From Arachis hypogaea (Eukaryota; Streptophyta; Magnoliopsida; Fabales; Fabaceae), in NCBI RefSeq assembly GCF_003086295.3, contig NC_092046.1, positions 107,363,363-107,427,362 on the forward strand: 64,000 bases of DNA, given 5' to 3'. Below the pieces are notes generated by a model. The model was not told where the DNA came from. It worked only from the letters and a program-made list of their open reading frames with translations, and made no database searches. Shown here in pieces: positions 55,850 through 64,000 of the stretch; positions within the stretch are counted from its first letter, which is position 1, and every line of letters begins with the position of its first letter. Position numbers and translations under genes: made by a program.

Positions 55850-57477
55850 ATAAGCAATAACAAAGGGGTCTTTACCTTCATGCTGAGCCAGTGCTGCTCC
55901 TACTGCATGGTTGGAAGCATCGCACATTATTTCAAATGGTTGGCTCCAATCTGGTCCTCTTACAATTGGGGCTTGAGTCAGTGCGGTCTTCAGCTTATCA
56001 AACACTTGTTTGCAATTTTCACTGAACTCGAACTCAATATCTTTCTACAGTAATCTGGATAAGGGAAGTGCTACCTTACTGAAGTCCTTAATGAACCTCC
56101 TGTAAAACCCTGCATGGCCAAGGAAAGAACGGACCTCCCTCACATAAGAGGGGTAAGGTAAACTAAAAATAACATCCACCTTTGCTGGATCTACAGAAAT
56201 GCCAGTGTTAGACACAACATGTCCTAGTACAATCCCTTGTTTAACCATAAAGTGATATTTTTCAAAATTTAATACCAGGTTTGTACTGACACATCTATCT
56301 AATACTCTAGATAATCCATCTAAGCAAAGGCTAAAGGAATCGCCGTATACACTAAAATCATCCAAAAAAAACCTCCATACAGTCCTCAATAAGATCAGAG
56401 AAAAGACTCATCATGCACCTTTGGAAAGTAGCTGGTGCATTGCACAAGCCAAAGGGCATTCTCTTGTAAGCATAAGTCCCAAAAGGACATGTAAAAGTGG
56501 TCTTTTCCTGATTCTCAGGAGCTATATGAATCTGGAAATAACCTGTCTAACCATCTAAAAAACAATAATGTGATTTACCTGACAAGCGATCCAGCTTTTG
56601 ATCAATGAATGGAAGAGGATAGTGATCCTTACGGGTTGCTTGGTTGAGGCGTCTGTAGTCAATGCAGACCCTCCAGGCGTTCTGAACTCTGGTTGTCAGG
56701 GGCTCTCCATGCTCATTCTTCATTGCAGTGACTCCAGACTTCTTTGGCACTACTTGTACTGGGCTTACCCATTCACTATCTGAGATGGGATAGATGATAT
56801 CTGCCTCTAGTAGTCTGGTCACTTCCTTTTTGACAATCTCTAGGATAGTGGGGTTCAGTCTTCTCTGGGGTTGACAGATAGGTCTTGCTCCCTCTTTTAA
56901 AAATATCCTATGCTCACAGACTTGAGGATTGATGCCTACTATGTCTGCTAAACTCCAACCAATTGCCTTCTTGTGCCTCCTCAGCACACCAAGTAGCTGC
57001 TCTTCCTGTTGAGAAGTGAGTTCCCTTGCAATGATAACCGGAAACTTCTGCCCGTCTTCAAGGTAAGCATATTTGAGGTGTGGAGAAAGGGGTTTTAATT
57101 CTAACTTCTGATCATGTTCAGGCTCTGGGTTGTCTGGAGCTGGTAACAGTGGTAAGGCACTGTCATTATCCTCTGAGAATGTCCGCACACTTGGACCTTG
57201 TCCTGTGTGCTTCTCTTCAAATTCCTTCTGGTGAACTTCAGCCACGGTTTCATCTATAATGTCACACTGGAGGATAGAATGGTCCTCCGGAGGATGCTTC
57301 ATAACTCCATTCAGATTGAAGATCACTACTCGGTCATCTATTTCAAAAGAGTATGTTCCTGAAAAAGCATCTAATTTAAACTTTGAGGTCTTCAGGAATG
57401 GTCTTCCGAGTAGGATTGATGATGGCTTATCTGAGGCATTCTGGGGCATCTCCAGGATATAAAAATCAATGGGAAAT
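55850..57477 (-). pseudogene. Element J protease end, RT and start of RNase H
   Basis: Beginning at the E border: FPIDFYILEM and SSILLGRPFLK (protease C-terminal side; the DLG active site lies beyond E, outside the window), the acidic linker, then RT with [20 protein letters not shown] and [20 protein letters not shown] Tyr codon has become a stop at 56547. The catalytic region reads FLDDFSVYGD but is displaced by a run of eight A (56364-56371) that shifts the frame. [16 protein letters not shown] and the RNase H start follow to the K border, with another stop near 56045. Confidence 0.9.
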
Positions 57478-59777
57478 TGATGCCAGGGCATCTTGGCCAG
57501 TTTCACTGACCTTTTCTTTACTGTTTTTAGGTTAGTTTCATGTATTTCTTTAGGAAATAAGCTAGTTTTGGGTAAATATTCACTTATGCCTTGACTCAAG
57601 CATACATTGTGCATTTTACATGATTTCATGAGGATTTTGCATAAGTTTAGTGACAAATATTATGTTGCATTACTCATGACTTGGACTAGAGCTTTGATGC
57701 ACTTTGTTGCTTGATTTCAGGACCAAAAAGAAGCAAGAAAAAGGGAGGTAACTTGTAAGATTAATGAGAAAAGTGATTGCCAATAACACTCTCAAAAAAG
57801 CCATCAACGCCCACGTTAGAGAGTCACGTTAACCAAGTTAACGTGAACTCTAACGTGGAGAAGAGAAGTTGAGCCAACGTTAGTGACACTCAATATTGTC
57901 ACTAACGTTGGCAATCACTCATAAGTGGCCACGTTAGAAGCCACGTTAACCTAGTTAACGTGGCCTCTAACGTTAAAGGGGGAAGAGAAGCCAACGTTAG
58001 TGACACTCAACATTGTCAGTAACGTTGGCCTATGGTGCAAGGTACTACGTTAACTCCCACGTTAACTTGGTTAACGTGGGAACTAACGTAGAGGATGAAG
58101 AGTTGTCGACAACGTTAGTGACACTCAACATTGTCACTAACGTTGAAGCAACCACACAACCCCCAAGAGTCACGTTAACTTCCACGTTAACTTGGTTAAC
58201 GTGGAAGCTAATGATGAGAAATGAAGGATGAGCCAACGTTAGTGACACTCAACATTGTCACTAACGTTGGGATGGCTAAAAGATGGCCACGTTAGAAGCC
58301 ACGTTAACCTAGTTAACGTGGACTCTAACGTGAGACCTAGGGGCACATTGGAACGTTAGTGACAATGTTGAATGTCACTAACGTTCTCAAAGGATGGAAA
58401 AGGCCACGTTAGAAGCCACGTTAACCTAGTTAACGTGAGCTTTAACGTGAAGCAAGAAGGGGCACACTGGAACGTTAGTGACAATGTTGAGTGTCACTAA
58501 CATTCTCGAAGGTTGACAAGGCAACGTTAAAAGCCACGTTAACCTAGTTAACGTGGGTTTTAATGTAAGGCAAAAGGGGTGCATTGGAACGTTAGTGACA
58601 ATGTTAAGTGTCACTAACGTTCCCGAACTTGGACTTTCACTAAAATGATTAACACTCCTTACGCCCTGAGCTTAAGTCTCTGCCCACTCCGCACTTTCTC
58701 TCTGCAAGTAAAGCCAAGCCCAAATAAAGAAAGGAACTGCTTCAAACTCAAGATCCAAAGGCCCAAGACTTGAAGAGTGAACTAAAAGCTGAGAAGAGTA
58801 GTATATATAGGAGTAGCTTTGAATTGTAAAAGAGTTCTGGAGGTTGAAGAACCACTCTCTGTATTTACTTTCTTTGCAATTTCTAGTCTTATGATGTATT
58901 CTCCATCTTTGTTTTCATCTTCAAGAGCTATGAACAACTAAACCCCTTTCATTGGGTTAGGGAGCTCTGTTGTAATTTGATGGATCAATACTAATATTCA
59001 TTGTTCTTCTTCTATCTTTCCTCTTGATTTTACTTGAAAGCTTTCGGTCTTCATCCAGTTGAGTAGTTATCTTGGAAGAGAAGCTATTCAAACTTGGATC
59101 TCTTTTGAACCTTGGAAGAGGAATGAAGAGATCAAGCTAGAAATGCTTTCTCATGCTGGACCGAATTGGGTTTGGATGGTTATGTGACTGTAACCCTCTC
59201 AATACTTGGTTTGGGAAATGCATGTGGTATAATCAGTGACCATACTTCATCTCTTCTCATGAGCAATTGACCAAAGAATTGGCTATTGATCAAGATTTGA
59301 GAGATTGAATTGCAAGACATTGCAATTCAATCACTTAAGATTGCCAAGGAGATCAATGAGTGCATTGATTGAGGAAGAGATGAAAATGAACTTGATCCGG
59401 AGAATTGCAACATCTCCTAAGCCCAATGAACTCCCCATCTCTGATCTTACCCATTCTCTTTAATTTCTGCCATTTACTTTTATGAGAAAATCCCCCATTC
59501 CCATTTACAATTCTGCAATTTATTTTCAGTCATTTACTTCCAGTCCTTTAATTCTAGCATTTACTTTTCTGCTATTTACATTCCTGCCATTTTATTTTCT
59601 GCAACTCTCAACCCAAATTCTGGATTCGCTCAACTAGAACATTCTTCTAATTAAAGTTGCTTGATCAATCAATCCCTGTGGGATTCGACCTCACTCTATT
59701 GTGAGTTTTTACTTGATGACAACTTCGGTACACTTGCCAAAGGGAGATTTGTTGAGAGACAAGTTTTCCCCGCATCA
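57478..59777 (+). repeat. Element E 5' LTR
   Basis: 2300 bp, TGATGCCAGGGCATCTTGG... to ...CCCCGCATCA. It is longer than the D LTR (about 1886 bp), mainly because of the tandem hairpin array. A TATA-like GTATATATAGGAG is at about 58800. The U5 has GGGATTCGACCTCACTC. Confidence 0.93.
57824..58621. repeat. Seven-unit 117-bp tandem array of paired hairpins
   Basis: Each unit has hairpin 1, CACGTTAAC-N3-GTTAACGTG (starts 57824, 57941, 58057, 58182, 58299, 58416, 58534), and hairpin 2, a 13-bp stem AACGTTAGTGACA with an 8-base loop (starts 57876, 57993, 58111, 58235, 58352, 58471, 58588). In units 1-4 the loop reads CTCAACAT-like, in units 5-7 its reverse complement. Period 116-119, once 124-125. 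Confidence 0.95.
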
Positions 59778-59783
59778 AGTTTA

Positions 59784-59801
59784 TGGCGCCATTGCCGGGG
59801 A
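59784..59801 (+). promoter_or_regulatory. Primer-binding site of E (tRNA-Asp type)
   Basis: TGGCGCCATTGCCGGGGA, one change from the tRNA-Asp complement, six bases after the LTR end. Confidence 0.88.
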
Positions 59802-60053
59802 TTGATTGTGCATCAACAATGATTAGATTGGAAGATCACTAGATTGAGCATTTTATTTTATGAATTTCATTTTTCTGTTTGAGTGATTTACTTTTTGTTT
59901 TAGTTAAACTTCTTCCCTCCTCCATCTACTCTTTTGTTTTTCTTTGTTATTTTCAATTCTGTTTGCTAACCCACTAACTGTACCCACAACTAACATCAAT
60001 TCTGACACAAATACTGTGTGCACCTATTTTCTCTGCTTGTACTTGTTGGTTGT

Positions 60054-61592
60054 ATGACAGGGAGAAGAAGCGGGGCTTCAACTTCCTTTGATTCTGAACC
60101 AGAGAGAACCTTCCTTAGACTAAGGAGGGAGGCAAAAGAAAAACGAGTAGTTGGTGCTGAAGAAGAGGAGGAACAGTTTGAGGAATACTTTGAACCAAAC
60201 ATGGAAGAAAACATGGAAAATCATCATGAAGAAGAGACTCACAACCATGGCAGAGGAGGTGGAGCAAATCATGCTGGGGAGGATAGAAGAGTTTTGGGCT
60301 CTTACATTAATCCAAACCCAGGAAATTGTGGAAGTAGCATCCAAAAGCCAACAATCCATGCCAACAACTTTGAACTTAAACCACAGCTCATCACCCTTGT
60401 TCAGAACAACTGTTCGTTTGGAGGAGGTGTTCAAGAAGATCCCAACCAACATTTGACCACCTTCCTGAGAATATGTGACACAGTGAAATCTAATGGTGTT
60501 CATCCTGATGCCTATAGATTGCTCTTATTTCCCTTCTCACTCAGAGACAAGGCAGCCAAGTGGCTGGAATCCTTCCCAAGGGAGAGCTTGACAACTTGGG
60601 AAGACGTGGTGAACAAATTCTTAGCAAGATTCTACCCTCCTCAACGAATCAATAGGCTGAGAGCTGAGGTTCAAACCTTCAGGCAACAGGATGGTGAGAC
60701 TCTATATGAAGCATGGGAGAGGTTCAAAGACTTAACAAGGAGGTGTCCACCTGACATGTTCAACGAATGGGTCCAGCTGCACATTTTCTATGAAGGGCTC
60801 TCTTATGAGTCAAAGAAGGCAGTAGACCATTCATCTGGAGGGTCCTTGAACAAGAAGAAGACCATTGAGGAAGCCATAGATGTTATTGAAACAGTAGCAG
60901 AAAACGACTACTTCTATGCTTCCGAAAGAGGGAACACAAGAGGAGTGATGGAGCTAAACAATGTAGACGCTCTGTTGGCCCAAAACAAGCTCATTACCCA
61001 GCAGCTGGTGGACCTCACCAAGAAGATGGAGATGAACCAAGTAGCAGCAATCTCCACTTCATCAACAACACAAGAAGGAGTAAACCAAGAAGCAGAAGGG
61101 AGTCAGGAGCAAGCCAACTACATTGGGAATTCACCAAGGAAAAACTATGATCCATACTCCAAGACTTACAACCCTGGATGGAGAAACCACCCAAACTTTG
61201 GGTGGGGAAGTGAGCAAGATCAAAACCAAGACCAGAGACGTTACAACTCCAACAACAATGCAGCTCACCAGTAATTCACCTAGAGGACATCTCAACACCC
61301 CCACAACAATACTTCTCCACACACTTATCAAAACCAAAACAGCACATCTGCTCTGAACCACTCATCAATTGATGACAGGCTCTCTAAGATTGAAGCCTTA
61401 CTTGAAGAAATATGCCAAGAGATTCAAGAAAATAAGGTGTTCAAAGAGGAGGTGCGAGCCAATATTAAGAACCAGGGAGAAACCATCAGGAAGATGGAAT
61501 TCCAGGTGGGATATTTAGCTGAGAAGATTCCCAAACCTACTGATAGCTTCCCAAGTGACACTGAGAAAAACCCAAGGGAGAAGCAAAGAAAG
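60054..61592 (+). pseudogene. Element E gag, two stops near the end
   Basis: ATG at 60054 (MTGRRSGASTS) is chosen over the upstream ATG at 60018 because C starts alike. An acidic N-terminus (EEEEEQFEEYFEPNMEE) is followed by SYINPNPGNCGSS and the gag core: NNFELKPQLITLVQ, FPFSLRDKAAKWLESFPRE, FYPPQRINRLRAEVQTFRQ, WERFKDLTRRCPPDMF and DVIETVAENDYFYASER. An Asn/Gln/Arg-rich tail replaces a zinc knuckle (no CCHC seen). Stops at 61272 and about 61281; the frame then continues through IEALLEEICQEIQENK and QVGYLAEKIPKPTDSFPSDT to about 61590. A one-base deletion there shifts the frame. Confidence 0.9.
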
Positions 61593-61595
61593 TAA

Positions 61596-62881
61596 GATGG
61601 GAAGATTGCAAAATGGTCACTACAAGTGATCAAGAGATTGAAGACAAGCAAGGCAAAATGTGCAAACAACCTGAAGACAACTCAACAAAGGAGGAGGATA
61701 GAGATCACAAAGAACCAGAAATCTCACAACAAGAGCTGCTGAAGCTCTATGCACCATTCCCTCAACTGCTCAATGGTGCTGTGGGAAAAAGAATATACTC
61801 AAGGTTCCTAGACTTGTTTGCATTTCTGCATGTGAACATACCATTCATCAAGGTAATTCAACAAATGCCTGCATTCATCAAGTATATGAAAGAACTTTTT
61901 CCCAGGAAAAGCTCACTCAAGGGAGGGCAGACTATAGTGATGAACAAGGAATGTAGTGCCCTTATTCAACCTGAGTTGCCTACAAAAGAAGAGACCCAGG
62001 AAGTTTTCATATCCCTTGTGCCATAGGTGAAAATATGTTCGACAGAGCACTATGCGATTTAGGGGCCAGCATCAACTTACTGCCCTTATCCCTGGTGAAG
62101 AGGCTGCAGATCAATGAGATAATGCCTACAGATGTCATTATCAGACTGGCTGACAAAACTCAAAAACAAGCAATAGGAGTGGTGGAAAATGTGTTGCTAA
62201 AGGTTGGGAAGTACTTTCTCCCAACAGACTTTGTCATTCTGGACATGGAAGAAAGTCACACTCACCCAATCATATTGGGAAGACCATTTCTAGCTACGGC
62301 TAGAGCACTTATCAATGTAGACAAAGGGGAGCTAATATTGAGAATCCATGATGAACGACTCAGCTTCAATGTTTTCAAACTCTCACAAGAAACAGATCAA
62401 GAGGACAAGGAACTAAGCACAAATGATAATGAGACACTGAAGGAGGAAACAAGCACTGAAGCACAGCCAGTTCGTTCTGAGACCCTCTTAACTGACAAAC
62501 AAGGAAAACAGCAATTGCCACAGCTCAAGGAAAAGTTGGAGGAACCCAAACCTCTAGAGGCAGGTGAAGACAGCATCACAACTCCTTGGAGAAAAGAGGT
62601 CACCAAGGGGAAGGCAACCTTAAAAGAAACAAAGAAGAAGGTACCAAGGAGATGGAGGAACAAGAAGATCCCTACGGAAGACTTCTCTCCAGGGGATAGA
62701 GTTGTCTCAGCCTACTTCCCAGATATTCCCCCTAATCTCCCTACTATGCCATCTCAATTACCCAAGGTCTTCACTATCAACAGAGTTCTTTCCCTGGAAC
62801 ATGTGGGAGATCATTGATCCAACCAATGGATACAAGTCCACAGCAAGAGGGGAGGACTTTAAGCACTACCAACCACCGTGA
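61596..62881 (+). pseudogene. Element E protease region and C-terminal tail
   Basis: The linker (QELLKLYAPFPQLLNG, RFLDLFAFLHVNIPFIK, LKGGQTIVMNKECSALIQ) is followed by a stop and frame change near 62000-62030. Then the protease, clean from 62035: RALCDLGASINLLPLS, RLADKTQKQAIGVVENVL, ILGRPFLATARALINVDKGE. An acidic spacer and a conserved basic tail follow (KKKVPRRWRNKKIPTEDFSP, GDRVVSAYF, INRVLSLEHV). A last frame change gives GEDFKHYQPP before the stop at 62879, matching the end of D. RT and integrase are absent. The tail's FSPGDRVV resembles the integrase C-terminus FQPGDLVL in J. Confidence 0.88.
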
Positions 62882-62891
62882 TGAAAGAAAA

Positions 62892-62940
62892 ACGTCAAGC
62901 TAGTGACGCTAAAGAAGCGCTTCATGGGAGGAAACCCATG
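62892..62940 (+). promoter_or_regulatory. Conserved post-ORF segment and hairpin (E copy)
   Basis: ACGTCAAGCTAGTGACGCTA, AAAGAAGCGCTT, then CATGGGAGGAAACCCATG (62923-62940): a perfect six-pair stem whose outer pairs differ from J but stay paired, with a purine-rich loop AGGAAA. It lies 10-60 bases after the gag-pro stop. Confidence 0.65.
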
Positions 62941-63756
62941 TTTTATATGCTTTCAGATGATAATGAATAAGTCAATCTTTATGAGCTTCAATCCAAACTT
63001 AACAAACAATTGGTGAAAATCTTCTTATGCAGAATATAGTGAGGAACAAGTTTGGTGTTCAAAGCAAACCAAGTTGCATGCTAGTCTTGGGAGCTTTGAA
63101 CACAAAACTTTCATCACAGTGCTTCAAACTAAGTTTGGTGTCACCCCATGGTGCCACCAAAATGCATATAAGGAACCACCAATAGTTAGTTGGTTAGTTG
63201 AAAGTCATAAACAAACAATCAAATCCTTTCTTTCAATTTATTCTAGCCGTAGAGTTTTAATTTTCTTATATATTAATTCCCTTATTTCAAATCTGTATAG
63301 GAAAGGAAAAGAAGCATAAAAAGGGATTGATTGGACACTTAAATGGGGGAAATTTCGCCACTTAAAGAAGAGGGGCTACACACTTGTTCTAAAGAGGGAA
63401 TACGTTGGAAAATGTTGCCATGCAACATTGAAAAAAAAGGGACCCCTAGAAGACCGAGCAATCCCCATCATAAAGTGATGATCTTTGTCTTCTAGCCATG
63501 CATAACCCCAACCGTCCATCAAGTGACCACTTCATCAATCTACACCCTCCATTCTCTCACAACTTCTCTGTATAAACAACCCTGGTCCATACCACCCTTC
63601 ATTGTCATCACACACCTTCACCACTCTTCATTTCGGTACAATACACCCCCTATCCAATTATAAACATTCCTCCCCTCACTCTCCTCATTGCCATAAAACC
63701 CTAAACAACCAAAAGTCTCCACAACCTTACCACCTTCACATATTAAATCATCATTC
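62941..63756 (+). other. Spacer between gag-pro and ORF2 of E
   Basis: AAGTTTGGTGTTC at about 63050 and AAGTTTGGTGTCA at about 63130, as in D. The last 250 bases are C/T-rich. A frame from 63602 overlaps the ORF2 start in another frame and is a shadow. Confidence 0.55.
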
Positions 63757-64000
63757 ATGGCATCTTCAAGTTTTAAGAGAAGGGAGGGGAAGGAACCCAT
63801 GGAAGAACACCCATATGATGAGAAGAGATTTAGAAGCTTGCATCATGCATTGCAATACGGGTGGATGGTTGATAAGGAAATCATTTATGAGCTGGGATTT
63901 CAAGTTAAGAAGACTGAATGCCCCAAAATCACAGAGAAGGTAGAAAGGAGAAGATGGGAGCTCCTCACTGACCCGGTCACTAAGGTGAATGCAAATCTCG
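63757..64000 (+). CDS. Element E ORF2, N-terminal 81 residues
   Basis: ATG at 63757 (MASSSFKRREGKEPM), aligned with D ORF2 at about two thirds identity by eye: LHHALQYGWMVDKEI and RRRWELLTDPVTKVNANL. A basic, NLS-like start. No stop in the visible part; it continues beyond the window. Same family as D ORF2; function unknown. Confidence 0.8.
   Translation, partial: MASSSFKRREGKEPMEEHPYDEKRFRSLHHALQYGWMVDKEIIYELGFQVKKTECPKITEKVERRRWELLTDPVTKVNANL

Larger units (their letters stand above)
46902..57477 (-). mobile_element. Element J: F-like retrotransposon, 3' two thirds
   Basis: Minus-strand element with the order 3' LTR (46902-48391), ORF3, CpG array, pol and protease, cut at 57477 by E; gag and the 5' LTR lie beyond the right edge. 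The order and sequence match F throughout. The solo LTR K (54299-55849) sits in RNase H. It is inserted in ORF3 of I. Confidence 0.92.
57478..64000 (+). mobile_element. Element E: D-family retrotransposon, 5' part, continues right
   Basis: LTR, PBS, leader, gag, protease and the start of ORF2; no RT or integrase between protease and ORF2. It is inserted in the protease of J; the 3' end is outside the window. The gag is close to C, and LTR and ORF2 are close to D. Confidence 0.92.

Noticed and set aside
57824..58621. Regular array as CRISPR-like
   Set aside because: The repeats are 117-bp LTR units with conserved spacers in a plant retrotransposon; no unique spacers and no cas genes.

Overview
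This is a plant nuclear repeat landscape. I see no host gene, rRNA gene, complete tRNA gene or CRISPR array. Almost every base can be assigned to nested LTR retrotransposons of the Ty3/gypsy superfamily, Athila-like group. The evidence is long LTRs (about 1.5-2.3 kb) bounded by TG...CA, primer-binding sites complementary to the 3' end of plant tRNA-Asp (TGGCGCCGTTGCCGGGGA type), retropepsins with a DLGA/DLGC active site, RT with FIDD or FMDD, and an extra ORF after pol where Athila elements carry their env-like gene. The LTR styles (starts such as TGATGAGCGGATA and TGATAAACC, and ACGCG..CGCGT words) look to me like peanut (Arachis). That is a recollection, not a database result.

Layout. An old Athila-type pol (element G, minus strand) is the deepest host visible. 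Element D (plus) sits to its left and ends at 41884; element I (minus) begins at 42860. D was itself split by three insertions: A (399-6275, minus, non-autonomous with an unusual ORF), B (7154-22895, plus, gag-pro only) and F (28037-41100, plus, complete gag-pro-pol-ORF3). B was later hit by a minus-strand solo LTR (12867-14364), a plus-strand solo LTR (15097-16607) and a truncated element C (18916-22206, minus). A was hit by another element, L, whose tip ends at 398. On the right, I was split by J (minus, the same family as F, starting at 46902). J was then hit by a solo LTR K (54299-55849) and by E (57478 to beyond the right edge, plus, the same family as D).

Insertions were dated relative to each other from LTR ends and 5-bp target duplications. 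These are exact for F (cttct), the solo LTRs (gagga, gtccc) and K (ataag), with one mismatch for B (cttac/cttag) and C (ctgac/cagac).

How the parts relate. F and J have the full enzyme set in principle, but F carries many nonsense codons and both carry Asn at the second catalytic Asp of integrase. B, D and E keep gag and protease but have no RT, RNase H or integrase; D and E also keep an ORF2. A has neither gag nor pol. All share the tRNA-Asp PBS style or a PPT-like end motif, and A, B, D, E, F and J share at least part of a conserved segment just after the main reading frame, with a hairpin that appears to covary. The most striking structure not explained by coding is in the LTRs. Each family carries its own CpG-rich palindromic word array, mostly 200-500 bp from the LTR start and generally upstream of a TATA-like box. 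The most elaborate is a 117-bp tandem array of paired hairpins in E.
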